A stretch of DNA of 64,000 nucleotides from Leptospira bouyouniensis (GTDB taxonomy: Bacteria > Spirochaetota > Leptospiria > Leptospirales > Leptospiraceae), in assembly GCF_004769525.1 (NCBI RefSeq), contig NZ_RQFT01000001.1:1-64000 (forward strand). The letters are read 5' to 3'. The notes under the pieces were generated by a model that worked only from the letters and a program-made list of their open reading frames with translations, had not been told where the DNA came from and did not search any database. This document shows positions 53,079 to 62,104 of this stretch, piece after piece (the stretch's first letter is position 1; each line of letters begins with the position of its first letter). Position numbers and translations under genes: made by a program.

Positions 53079-53531
53079 ATGGATAAAAAACCATATCCAT
53101 TCTTGCCTTTTGAAGATTCTCTCGTCGGAGAGAAGATTCTTTTTGTTTGGCAAGAAAGTCATCATTCTGAAAAAAATTTAAAAGATCATCTTTTAAAAGT
53201 ATTAGAATTGAAAGAAGACCAGTTGGTTTTTACACCGAACGCCATAAAACAAAAGTTAATGGTTTCTTACCCAACAGAAATTAGAAACCTAATAAACAAT
53301 AATTCAGCTTCTGAGATTCCAAATCTATTAATTGAGATTGCAAAAGGAAAAACTCCTTCGAATCCAACACCAGCTGTAGATATATGTTTCGAACTAATCG
53401 AATGGTTGTTAACTGGTTTTGATTTGGATGAAGTGCTCCGAGAAACCTTATCCTTATTATTCGGGACAACACTCTCAATTGAATTTTTAATCTCAGTAAG
53501 AGCTGAATATTTCAAAGAGTTGCGCGGTTAA
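53079..53531 (+). CDS. Small cytoplasmic protein, unknown function
   Basis: A 150-residue acidic protein, mostly helical, with no signal peptide or membrane helix (MDKKPYPFLPFEDSLVGEKI; C-terminal SIEFLISVRAEYFKELRG). No family recognised. The ATG sits at the base of the hairpin that follows the HU gene, so read-through from that gene probably supplies its message. Confidence 0.65.
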   Translation: MDKKPYPFLPFEDSLVGEKILFVWQESHHSEKNLKDHLLKVLELKEDQLVFTPNAIKQKLMVSYPTEIRNLINNNSASEIPNLLIEIAKGKTPSNPTPAVDICFELIEWLLTGFDLDEVLRETLSLLFGTTLSIEFLISVRAEYFKELRG

Positions 53532-53616
53532 ATAAAACTAGCAAAATTGTTTTTTGGTTGTCAGATTTTGAATTTAGTTCAAAAATTGGAGCAAATAAGG
53601 ATTATCGGTTACCACC

Positions 53617-55233
53617 ATGCAAACTCGAAGCATTTACAAATGGGGCTCCCCAGATGTGGAAGAAAAACTACCTACACATACTCTTGATTTTTTAAACAAT
53701 CAATTCCCTATATCAAAAGAATTTAAATCTTCATTCCCCAAAGGAGAGCTTTCTTTAAAGCCTCTAAAAAAATCAAAACTGAGTCCGGCTGTCATTACTA
53801 AATTAAAAAAAATAGTAGGGAACGCCAATGTTACGTTAGACGATGTGAGTCGGGCAAAACATTCTATAGGAAAATTTTATACAGAAATATATAAAGCTAG
53901 ATTTGGAGAGGTAACTGACGTTGTAGATGTTGTTGTATCTCCCAAAAATGAAACAGAAATCGAAGAAATTTTATCATTAGCTAATGCAAATAGAATCCCA
54001 GTCATTCCCTTTGGGGCAGGTTCTACTGTAACCAAAGCTCTCCAAGCACCAAAAGGTGGTATCTCACTCGATTTATCCCGATTGAATCGGATCATTGAAT
54101 TCAATGCCATTGACTCTACTGTCACAGTTGAAGCTGGAGTTTATGGCCCAGAATTGGAAAAACATTTAAATGAAAGAGGATACACTTGTGGGCACTTCCC
54201 ACAATCATTTGAATTTTCGACAGTAGGTGGTTGGATTGCAGCAAAAGGAGCGGGGCAAGCATCGACCGGATATGGCAAAATAGAAGATATTCTCTTGGGC
54301 CTAACGGCCATTACTCCATCAGGTAAGTTTGAATCAAAACCATACCCAGCTGCATCCATTGGTCCCGATATGTTTCGATTATTCCTTGGAACAGAAGGAA
54401 GTTTTGGTGTTATTACCAAAGCAACATTAAAAATTCGAAAATACCATTCTGAAAATTCTGCAAAAGGATCGTTCATATTCAAAAACTTTGAAAAGGCAGT
54501 TGAGACGATGCGTGAAGTCATGCAAGGTGGGTTTGGGAAACCGCATTTTTTTCGTATCCAAGATCCAGAAGAAACCGATATTTCTTTTCACATGAGCGGC
54601 TTACACGGTGGGAAAGAAGATTTATTTTTACGATTCATTGGATACAAGCCAATGCAACGTTCCCTCATGCATATTATCATTGATGGTGATCCTTCCTATA
54701 CAAAAGAAGTACTTAAAAAAATCAAAAAAATCGCAAAACGGAACGGTGGTTTCTCCACTGGAGAATCTCCTGTGAACAAATGGTTACACCAAAGGTATTC
54801 GAGTGCATATCTTCGTGATTATTTGATGGATGAAGGGATTCGAATTGATACTTTAGAGACAGCGGTTAGTTGGTCAAATCTACATACTTTATGGGAAAAT
54901 ACAAGGGCTTATATAAAAAGTTTTGAAAACACTTCATGTATGGTTCATATTTCACATGCATATGAGAATGGCGCTAATTTATATTTTATATTCATTAGCC
55001 CGATGGACAAACAAAACGAAGTGTCAAGTTTCGTGAATTTTCATAAAGGAATTATCGATAGCATACATGCCAATGGTGGGTCTTTATCTCATCATCATGG
55101 AATTGGTAGAATGTTATCACCTTGGATGGAAAAGGAAGTAGGTGAGGAAGGAATTCGAATTCTGTCCTCATTGAAAAAAACTTTTGATCCGAAGGGAATT
55201 ATGAATCCAGGTGGGTTGTTAGGTATCAAATAA
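53617..55233 (+). CDS. FAD-binding oxidase, alkyl-DHAP synthase-like
   Basis: A 538-residue PCMH-type flavoprotein. The FAD region IPVIPFGAGSTVTKALQAPK and the segment PQSFEFSTVGGWIAAKGAGQ are typical of alkyldihydroxyacetone-phosphate synthase, which makes the ether bond of ether lipids. The C-terminal SLSHHHGIGRML corresponds to the His-rich active site region, and DPKGIMNPGGLL closes the family. Glycolate/lactate oxidase subunits are the alternative, but the SHHHG site and the glycerolipid neighbours favour the ether-lipid enzyme. Its last base is the first of the TetR gene. Confidence 0.85.
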   Translation: MQTRSIYKWGSPDVEEKLPTHTLDFLNNQFPISKEFKSSFPKGELSLKPLKKSKLSPAVITKLKKIVGNANVTLDDVSRAKHSIGKFYTEIYKARFGEVTDVVDVVVSPKNETEIEEILSLANANRIPVIPFGAGSTVTKALQAPKGGISLDLSRLNRIIEFNAIDSTVTVEAGVYGPELEKHLNERGYTCGHFPQSFEFSTVGGWIAAKGAGQASTGYGKIEDILLGLTAITPSGKFESKPYPAASIGPDMFRLFLGTEGSFGVITKATLKIRKYHSENSAKGSFIFKNFEKAVETMREVMQGGFGKPHFFRIQDPEETDISFHMSGLHGGKEDLFLRFIGYKPMQRSLMHIIIDGDPSYTKEVLKKIKKIAKRNGGFSTGESPVNKWLHQRYSSAYLRDYLMDEGIRIDTLETAVSWSNLHTLWENTRAYIKSFENTSCMVHISHAYENGANLYFIFISPMDKQNEVSSFVNFHKGIIDSIHANGGSLSHHHGIGRMLSPWMEKEVGEEGIRILSSLKKTFDPKGIMNPGGLLGIK

Positions 55234-55874
55234 TGGGTGTATCGGAACGAAAAAAAAGAGAATTTGCACAGAGAGAAGCTGACATACTAAATTGTGCGAT
55301 TGAACTTTTCCGTACAAAACATCCCTCTCTAGTGAAGATGGATGATATCGCAAAACATCTAGAAATTGGAAGAGGTACAATTTACCTCCACTTCAAAAGT
55401 AAAGATGATTTAATGGCTAGAATCCAATACGAAGATTATGTTCGTCTTCGCGAACGATTGGAAAAAGCCTTCGATGAAAAAACTGCAATTGAAATGTCTC
55501 GGCGTGCAATACGTGCTTATATTGATCATTGTTTAGGTGACAAACATATGTATGTTGTTGCAAAACAATGTGGCGTAAACTTAAACATTGAAAATGTATC
55601 TGACGATTTACGGAAACTATTAACTGATGAAAGATCAAATCGATTGTCGTTATTGGAAAAAATTTACAAACAAGCAAAAAATGAAAATTTGATCAATTCG
55701 CGTGGCACCTACCCAAATGTTGCTGTTGCTTGGGGCATGATTCGAGGAGCAGTGGAAGTAATCCTCGATGGTCATTTCCAAAATGAAATCAAAAGTGAAA
55801 AAGCTTATTTAGATACAATCGAACATGTTTTATTTTTTGGTTTATTTTCGGGTGGAAGTAAAGGAGAAACATGA
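55233..55874 (+). CDS. TetR family transcription regulator
   Basis: A 213-residue regulator. The N-terminal HTH is MDDIAKHLEIGRGTIYLHFKSKDDLM (residues about 30-55). The C-terminal ligand-binding helices are less conserved. It shares one base with the oxidase gene and four with the lipid kinase gene, so it most likely controls this glycerolipid operon, probably in response to an acyl-CoA or fatty acid. The operator was not identified. Confidence 0.9.
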   Translation: MGVSERKKREFAQREADILNCAIELFRTKHPSLVKMDDIAKHLEIGRGTIYLHFKSKDDLMARIQYEDYVRLRERLEKAFDEKTAIEMSRRAIRAYIDHCLGDKHMYVVAKQCGVNLNIENVSDDLRKLLTDERSNRLSLLEKIYKQAKNENLINSRGTYPNVAVAWGMIRGAVEVILDGHFQNEIKSEKAYLDTIEHVLFFGLFSGGSKGET

Positions 55875-56800
55875 TGAGAAAGATGAAGGTGATTTTAAAT
55901 CCAGTTTCTGGTGGAGGTCTTTCCGCAAAAGTATGGAAAAAAATTGAACCAGTTCTCATCCAAAAGGGTATTTCATATTCCTTCGAAGCTACTACTAAAG
56001 AAAAGGCAGCGAAAGATATTGCCAAAGAGGCCGTCAAACAGGGGTTTCACTGGATTTTAGGAATCGGCGGTGATGGTACTTTTTCTAATATCATTAACGG
56101 TCTCTTTGAAAACGGAAAAATTATTAATAAAAAAGTAGTTTTTAGTCCAATCCCCGCAGGAAGGGGAAATGATTTTATTAAAACGGTAAAAGTATCTAAA
56201 AATCCTATTAAAGCATTGGAACAGGTTTTAGTTGGGGAAGAGAGGTTAATTGATCTAATCGATGTAACATATACCAAAGCAGATCATTCAAAAGGGAAAT
56301 ATCTATGTTTGAACTTGGCTGATTTTGGAATGGGCGGGGAAGTTGTTTACCGTGTTAACCAATCTAAATTAGGAAGAATTATTGGTGGTAAAGCTGTATT
56401 TTTACTTTATACTGTCGTTTGTCTATTTTCTTATACCAACAAAAAAATTACACTTACGCTTTCCAAGTTTGAAAAAATCACCAATAAATGTCGTTTGATT
56501 GTATGTGCGAATGGTGAGTTTGCAGGTGGTGGTATGTGGTTTGCCCCCAAAGCAAAGTTAGATGATGGGAAAATGGACTTTTTGGCAATCCAAGATGTAT
56601 CTATTTTTGAAACTCTACGTAAGTTTGGGAATCTTTATCAAGGAAAATTATCTGATGATGCAAAGGTGATTTCTAAACAAATTTCCGAACTCAAAGCAGA
56701 TTCAGAAGAAGATGTTTTTATTGATGTAGATGGAGAGAATATGGGCCAACTCCCAGCAGAGTTTAAAGTCCTCCCTAAAGTTTTACCGATTAAATGTTAA
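55871..56800 (+). CDS. Diacylglycerol kinase-like lipid kinase
   Basis: A 309-residue cytoplasmic/peripheral enzyme of the DAGK catalytic family (NAD-kinase-like fold). GIGGDGTFSNIINGLF holds the ATP-binding GGDGT, and PIPAGRGNDFIKTVK is the second family motif. ADFGMGGEVVYRVN and ANGEFAGGGMWFAPKAKLDDG follow in order. It probably phosphorylates diacylglycerol or a related lipid, returning it to phospholipid synthesis. Translationally coupled to TetR; glpD starts four bases after its stop. Confidence 0.9.
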   Translation: MMRKMKVILNPVSGGGLSAKVWKKIEPVLIQKGISYSFEATTKEKAAKDIAKEAVKQGFHWILGIGGDGTFSNIINGLFENGKIINKKVVFSPIPAGRGNDFIKTVKVSKNPIKALEQVLVGEERLIDLIDVTYTKADHSKGKYLCLNLADFGMGGEVVYRVNQSKLGRIIGGKAVFLLYTVVCLFSYTNKKITLTLSKFEKITNKCRLIVCANGEFAGGGMWFAPKAKLDDGKMDFLAIQDVSIFETLRKFGNLYQGKLSDDAKVISKQISELKADSEEDVFIDVDGENMGQLPAEFKVLPKVLPIKC

Positions 56801-56804
56801 TTTT

Positions 56805-58445
56805 ATGAAACATAGCACCAAACAAGAAAATTCGAGACTCGATCATTTAAAAAAAGAATATGACATAATCATTATCGGTGGTGGGATCACTGGAGCCAAT
56901 GTATTATGGGATGCAACTTTACGTGGATATAATTGTCTACTTGCTGAAAAAAATGATTACGCTTCAGGTACAAGCCAGGCTACTTCAAAACTGATCCATG
57001 GTGGACTTCGGTATTTAAAAAATTTTGAAATCAGTCTTGTACGTGAGTCATTATCGGAAAGGCGGTATTTGGCAAAAATTTCTCCCCATGCAGTTCGTCC
57101 AATGGGTTTTATCATACCGATTCGATCTTGGTTCCAAAGGATCCAATTATTGCTAGGGATGGAGTTGTACAACCTATTATCTTATGACAGAAACAAAGAA
57201 ATCGATCCCGATGTACAACTTCCCAAATATAGATGGAATTCTCTTGCAGAAACAATTTATAAAGTGATCGGGTTGAGTAGAAATGCGCTCAAAGGGAGTT
57301 TTCAATACTATGATTATGCAAATCCTAACCCTGAAAAACATACAACAGAGTTTATCCTCTCAGCCAAAGAGAAAGGTGCTCATGCATTTAATTACCTTTC
57401 AGTCACTACCTTAAAAAAGCAAAATAGCGGTGGTTATACGGTTGGGTTAACGGATGAAATTACTGGCAAAAAAGTTTTGGTGTCTGCCAAGGTAGTTGTG
57501 AATTCAGCTGGGCCATGGGCCGATGTGATTGAATCAATGGCCGGGATCTCTGCAGAAAAAAAGTTAGTGCGATCCAAAGGGATTCATGCAGTTGTTCGGA
57601 ATATCTGTGGAAACGAATGTGTTGTTTTATCCAAACGTGATGGATCCCATCTTTTTGTTATCCCTTGGAGGGGGAAAACCATCATTGGAACTACAGACAC
57701 AGCTTATGAAGATGATCCAGACAAATTTAAAGTCAAACAATCGGAGATCGTAGATTTAATTGACGAAGTAAATTATAGTTTTGGATTCGCAAAACTAACG
57801 CTAAAAGATGTTGAATATTATTATGGGGGGTTACGGCCTCTTGTTGAAGATCCAGGTAGCACAGAAGGTACTTATTCAGCTTCACGTAAATCTGAAATTT
57901 TCCATTATGAAAAGGAAGGGTTTCCTGGCTTTTTCTCAGCGTTAGGTGGGAAATATACAACAAGTCGAGCAGTTGCAGAGAGTTTAGTGAATTCAATTGA
58001 TATGTTTTCCAAAGGGATCGAATCACCTTCTGCTACAAAGTTCACACCTCTTCTTGGAGGACGGTACCAAAATTTGAAAGAATTGGTGAGTGAGATCCAA
58101 TTCAAACACCCTCATGTTCCTGGATTAAAAATCGATTCCTTGGTGAGACGATATGGAAGTACTACTTGGCGAATTTTACAAGGGAAAGGATCGGATGTAT
58201 ATCGAATCCCCAACGGTGAGTTATATTTTGAAGAGGAAGTAGAATACATTGTTTTACACGAGGATATTCACCATCTAACCGATTTTTATTTTAGAAGGTC
58301 TGGTGTTGGTACTGTTGGGAAATTGGATACTTCTGAACGTTCAAGATTAGATAAAAAAATAGCAAAGTTACTTGGTTGGAATTCAGAACGTCTGCGAGAA
58401 GAAAGTAAAAAAGTAGATGAACGTTATCAGTGGTTTGTGGACTAA
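56805..58445 (+). CDS. glpD: FAD-dependent glycerol-3-phosphate dehydrogenase
   Basis: The start is set at ATG 56805 (MKHSTKQENSRLDHLKKEYD), giving 546 residues; the open frame extends 25 codons into the preceding gene. FAD-binding IIGGGITGANVLWDATLRG and the GlpD motif SQATSKLIHGGLRYLK are present, as is RGKTIIGTTDTAYEDDP. It oxidises glycerol 3-phosphate to DHAP, feeding electrons to quinone. DHAP is the backbone for the alkyl-DHAP synthase-like enzyme encoded in the same operon. Confidence 0.94.
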   Translation: MKHSTKQENSRLDHLKKEYDIIIIGGGITGANVLWDATLRGYNCLLAEKNDYASGTSQATSKLIHGGLRYLKNFEISLVRESLSERRYLAKISPHAVRPMGFIIPIRSWFQRIQLLLGMELYNLLSYDRNKEIDPDVQLPKYRWNSLAETIYKVIGLSRNALKGSFQYYDYANPNPEKHTTEFILSAKEKGAHAFNYLSVTTLKKQNSGGYTVGLTDEITGKKVLVSAKVVVNSAGPWADVIESMAGISAEKKLVRSKGIHAVVRNICGNECVVLSKRDGSHLFVIPWRGKTIIGTTDTAYEDDPDKFKVKQSEIVDLIDEVNYSFGFAKLTLKDVEYYYGGLRPLVEDPGSTEGTYSASRKSEIFHYEKEGFPGFFSALGGKYTTSRAVAESLVNSIDMFSKGIESPSATKFTPLLGGRYQNLKELVSEIQFKHPHVPGLKIDSLVRRYGSTTWRILQGKGSDVYRIPNGELYFEEEVEYIVLHEDIHHLTDFYFRRSGVGTVGKLDTSERSRLDKKIAKLLGWNSERLREESKKVDERYQWFVD

Positions 58446-58877
58446 ATGCCAAGAATTGTTATCGATATTCCAACCCATTTAGTTTACGAGACATCCTTAA
58501 GCGTAAGGATTTCTGATATTAACTTTGCAGGCCACTTAGCCCACGATGCCATTTTAACCTTAACCCATGAATGTAGAGCACGGTTTTTTCATTCCCATGG
58601 TTGGACAGAAATCAATGTGGAAGGGAAGGGGATCGTTGTCTCGGATGTAGCGATTGTATATAAATCAGAAGCATTTTTTCCAGATGATTTACGAATGCAA
58701 TTGTTCGTAGATCAAATTTCAAAGAAGTCATTAGACATGGTTTATGTCATCACACATAAAAATGATGGTAAGGAAATTGCCAGGGCAAAAACTGCGATTG
58801 TATTTTTTGATTATGCAGAAAGGAAAGCTTGCTCCATCCCTGACATTTTTCTAAAAGCTATCGAAAATAAAGTATAA
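58446..58877 (+). CDS. Hotdog-fold thioesterase (4HBT type)
   Basis: A 143-residue hotdog protein with SVRISDINFAGHLAHDAILTLTHECR, the region where 4-hydroxybenzoyl-CoA-type thioesterases have D-x-N-x-H; here Asp and Asn are present. It starts on the base after the glpD stop. As the last gene in a glycerolipid operon it may release fatty acid from acyl-CoA or acyl-ACP. Confidence 0.88.
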   Translation: MPRIVIDIPTHLVYETSLSVRISDINFAGHLAHDAILTLTHECRARFFHSHGWTEINVEGKGIVVSDVAIVYKSEAFFPDDLRMQLFVDQISKKSLDMVYVITHKNDGKEIARAKTAIVFFDYAERKACSIPDIFLKAIENKV

Positions 58878-58891
58878 GAAAAATTTATTTC

Positions 58892-59896
58892 CTAAGATGT
58901 AATTTGTTTTTGGATGAGGGAGACAAATTTTCGTTCTTCCTCTTCATAATTAAGTTTGTGAATCCCACCTAACGGGCTTAATCTTACCGCTTTGTTCCAG
59001 GAATTTGATTCCATTTTTTCCCAAATTCCAATACCAAATCGACCGTATTCATTTCTGATCCACTGCATGAGTTGGGTTATTGTCTCTGCATTTTTATCCT
59101 TTCGTTTTGGATAATGAAGGATATAACTCAATAGCTCCTCGATTCCTTTCCTTTTCGTAACAGAAGTTTTGAAAATCGGAGGAAGGGATTGGTCTGGAAG
59201 GATATCTTTGATAAATTCAAGCGTTGATTGTAGCATATAATAACTTGAATTGGCAAGCGATTCTTCGTCACATTTGTTGATGATAAAAGCCTCAGGCACT
59301 TCCATAATGCCTGATTTCATAAACTGAACTTGGTCACCACCTAGTGGTTGCATCACAAGGAATGAAATGTCGGATACCAATGAAACAGAGATTTCATTTT
59401 GTCCAATGCCTACGGTTTCTATAAACACATAATCAAAAATTTTTCTTAAGAAACGGATCACATGGTAGGTGTAAGGATTAAGACCCCCAAGTTCTAGTTG
59501 AGAAGGTTGCGATCGAAAGTAGATTCTTGTATCCCTTCTGGGAAGTGTCACCCTTGTTCTGTCTCCAAGGATTGAACCTCCACTTACATTGGAAGAGGGG
59601 TCAATAGCAACGATCGCCATTTTTTTGTCAGGTGCAAAATTTAGGAATAAACGACAAAGTTCACCAAGTAACGAAGATTTGCCGGCACCAGGTGTCCCTG
59701 TGATTCCAATGGTGAGCCCATCTTTTGCATTTGGTTTTTGTGATTGGATTTCATGAAATAAGGATTCCCTGAAATCTAAATTGTTTTCAGTTTCAATTTT
59801 TGAGATGATTTTGGCTATGGGGAACTTTTCACCGAGTAAGGCTTGGGAAACCAATTGTGATAATGTTTCAGTGGAATCAATCAAGGAGCTTGCCAT
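58892..59896 (-). CDS. meaB: MeaB-type GTPase chaperone for B12-dependent mutase
   Basis: A 334-residue G3E GTPase. Walker A GTPGAGKSSLL, then AIDPSSNVSGGSILGDRTRV, ETVGIGQNE and the base-recognition NKCD are all present. MeaB loads and protects adenosylcobalamin in methylmalonyl-CoA-type mutases. The mutase gene lies 88 bases upstream on the same strand, separated by a terminator. Confidence 0.94.
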   Translation of the reverse strand: MASSLIDSTETLSQLVSQALLGEKFPIAKIISKIETENNLDFRESLFHEIQSQKPNAKDGLTIGITGTPGAGKSSLLGELCRLFLNFAPDKKMAIVAIDPSSNVSGGSILGDRTRVTLPRRDTRIYFRSQPSQLELGGLNPYTYHVIRFLRKIFDYVFIETVGIGQNEISVSLVSDISFLVMQPLGGDQVQFMKSGIMEVPEAFIINKCDEESLANSSYYMLQSTLEFIKDILPDQSLPPIFKTSVTKRKGIEELLSYILHYPKRKDKNAETITQLMQWIRNEYGRFGIGIWEKMESNSWNKAVRLSPLGGIHKLNYEEEERKFVSLIQKQITS

Positions 59897-59920
59897 TTAA
59901 AATTATAATATGAAAGTTTT

Positions 59921-59963
59921 AAAAAAACCTCCACAAAAGAACAAAATAGATCTCTTGTGAAGG
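59921..59963 (-). terminator. Intrinsic terminator between meaA-like gene and meaB
   Basis: On the minus strand CCTTCACAA (59963-59955) pairs with TTGTGGAGG (59936-59928) including one G-T pair, followed by seven T (59927-59921). It stands 22 bases after the mutase stop. Partial read-through would set the ratio of mutase to MeaB. Confidence 0.75.
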
Positions 59964-59984
59964 TATTGATGGCTTTCGTTTCTG

Positions 59985-62003
59985 TTAAACGAGAGCTGGT
60001 TCTACGGAAATGATGTCGATGATTTTGTTCATAATCGACATGAGATCGTAATCTTTTGGTGTGAAGATTTCTCGGATTCCCATTTTCTTTAGTTCTTCAA
60101 AGTCGGATTCAGGGATGATGCCACCAATCACAACAGGGATTTTTGCCTTGTAGTGAGCTAGTTCATCAAACAACTGTTTAGCGATTTCTTTGTGGGAACC
60201 AGAAAGAATGGAAAGACCAATCACATTTGCATTTTCTTCCACTGCGGATTGAACAATCTCTTCAGGCGAAAGTCTGATACCTGAATAAATAACATCAAAC
60301 CCACTGTGTTTTGCTGAAACGGCAATCATTTCGGCTCCATTGGAATGACCGTCAAGCCCTGGTTTTCCAACAACAATTTTTGGTCTATGTCCATGAGCTT
60401 TGGTGAATGCCTCTACTTTGCCTCGAACTGTTGACACTTTGTCATCAGAAAGGAAAAGTTTTTGGCCATCCACACCTGTTGGAGGGTTGTACTCACCGTA
60501 AACTTCGCGCAGTGCATCGGCCCACTCACCAGTAGTAATCAACGCTTTTGCGCAAGCAATGGAGTAAGGCATAAGATTTTTTCCATCTCGTGCCGCTTGT
60601 TTGAGCTCTTCTAAAGATTTTTTAGCAACTTCTGCATTTCGGCGTCCTTTCACTTCCGATAGAACACCTAATGTTTGTTCAGCAGATTTTGGATCTACTT
60701 TAAAGATACCACCATCAGAGTCTGTCATGAGAGGTGATTTGATCCCGTCGGTCCATTTGTTTTTACCAACAATCACAAGTTCATTGGAATTGATTTTTGA
60801 AAGTCTCTCAGTTTGTGATTTCACTAGTTGTGATTTCATATAACCATTTTCGATGGCAACTAGAGCACCACCCATATCGAGAATCTTTTGGATTTCCAAT
60901 TTTGCTTCTTCTTTTAATGCCTTAACCTTTCCTTCGATGACTTTGGATCCTTCAAAGATATCTGGGTATTCGAGAAGGTCTGTTTCATAAGCAAGAACTT
61001 GTTGTAATCGCAGTGACCATTGTTGATCCCACGGCCTAGGTAAGGAGAGCGCTTCGTTCCAAGCAGGTAATTGTAGTGCACGGCATCTTGCATTTCTCGA
61101 AAGTGTTACTCCCAATGCTTCAATGAGGATCCTCCAAGCATTGTTTTCAGGTTGTTCTTCTGTGAGACCAAGTGAATTTACTTGGACTCCATAACGGAAC
61201 ACTCTGTACTTTGCTGTTTTTACACCGTAACGATCTTTTGTGATTTCTTCCCACATTTCAGAGAATGCCCGCATTTTGCACATCTCTTCAACAAAACGAA
61301 TCCCTGCGTTGACAAAAAACGAGATCCTTCCTACGCACTGTTCAAATTCTTCAGAAGTGAAACAGTTTCGTTCCTTGATGGCATCGAGTACTGCGATGGC
61401 TGTCGCCAATGCAAACGAAAGTTCTTGGACAGGTGTTGCACCTGCTTCTTGTAAGTGATACGAACAAATGTTAGAAGGGTTCCACTTCGGAATATTATGG
61501 AGACAGTATTCATACATATCCACGATGATTTTCATCGAATCTTTTGGCGGATAAATGTATGTCCCACGAGCAAGGTATTCCTTAATCAGATCGTTTTGGG
61601 TGGTACCATTTAACTTCTCAAGAGGGACTCCTCGTTCCTCTGCAAGGGCAACATAAAGAGATAACAACCACATGGAGGTTCCATTGATGGTCATGGAGGT
61701 GTTCATCTCTTCGATCGGGATTTGGTCAAATAAGATGCGGAAGTCTTCAAGTGAGTTGATGGGAACTCCCACTTTTCCGATTTCTGGCCGAGAAACTTCA
61801 TGGTCAGAGCTATAACCACACTGAGTGGGTAAATCAAATGCAATGGAAAGCCCTGTTTGGCCTTTAGAAAGGTTCTTTCTGTACAACTCATTGGAGGCTT
61901 TTGCATTGGTGTGCCCTGCATAGGTCCTAAAAATCCATGGTTTGTCAGGTTTTCCCTGTCCATTCTCGTCAACGAGAAGGTAATCTTTTTTTTCGGCGGA
62001 CAT
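59985..62003 (-). CDS. meaA: MeaA/ethylmalonyl-CoA mutase-like enzyme
   Basis: A 672-residue B12-dependent mutase with both domains in one chain. The substrate TIM barrel begins RTYAGHTNAKASNELYRKNL and includes GLSIAFDLPTQCGYSSDH. The C-terminal B12 domain has the base-off motif GLDGHSNGAE (Asp, His, Gly conserved) and GLSILSGSH. The wording GLDGHSNGAE and GIRLSPEEIVQSA is that of the MeaA/ethylmalonyl-CoA mutase branch rather than classical methylmalonyl-CoA mutase. This would fit acetyl-CoA assimilation through the ethylmalonyl-CoA pathway; no other gene of that pathway is in the window. Confidence 0.9.
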   Translation of the reverse strand: MSAEKKDYLLVDENGQGKPDKPWIFRTYAGHTNAKASNELYRKNLSKGQTGLSIAFDLPTQCGYSSDHEVSRPEIGKVGVPINSLEDFRILFDQIPIEEMNTSMTINGTSMWLLSLYVALAEERGVPLEKLNGTTQNDLIKEYLARGTYIYPPKDSMKIIVDMYEYCLHNIPKWNPSNICSYHLQEAGATPVQELSFALATAIAVLDAIKERNCFTSEEFEQCVGRISFFVNAGIRFVEEMCKMRAFSEMWEEITKDRYGVKTAKYRVFRYGVQVNSLGLTEEQPENNAWRILIEALGVTLSRNARCRALQLPAWNEALSLPRPWDQQWSLRLQQVLAYETDLLEYPDIFEGSKVIEGKVKALKEEAKLEIQKILDMGGALVAIENGYMKSQLVKSQTERLSKINSNELVIVGKNKWTDGIKSPLMTDSDGGIFKVDPKSAEQTLGVLSEVKGRRNAEVAKKSLEELKQAARDGKNLMPYSIACAKALITTGEWADALREVYGEYNPPTGVDGQKLFLSDDKVSTVRGKVEAFTKAHGHRPKIVVGKPGLDGHSNGAEMIAVSAKHSGFDVIYSGIRLSPEEIVQSAVEENANVIGLSILSGSHKEIAKQLFDELAHYKAKIPVVIGGIIPESDFEELKKMGIREIFTPKDYDLMSIMNKIIDIISVEPALV

Positions 62004-62104
62004 TCTTTGCCTCGTTTTATAATTTCTATGTATAATTGAAAATCTTCTGGAATATTTTCACCTAAAAATTTATACAGGACTAGGCAAATTAAGCCTTTTC
62101 CAAG

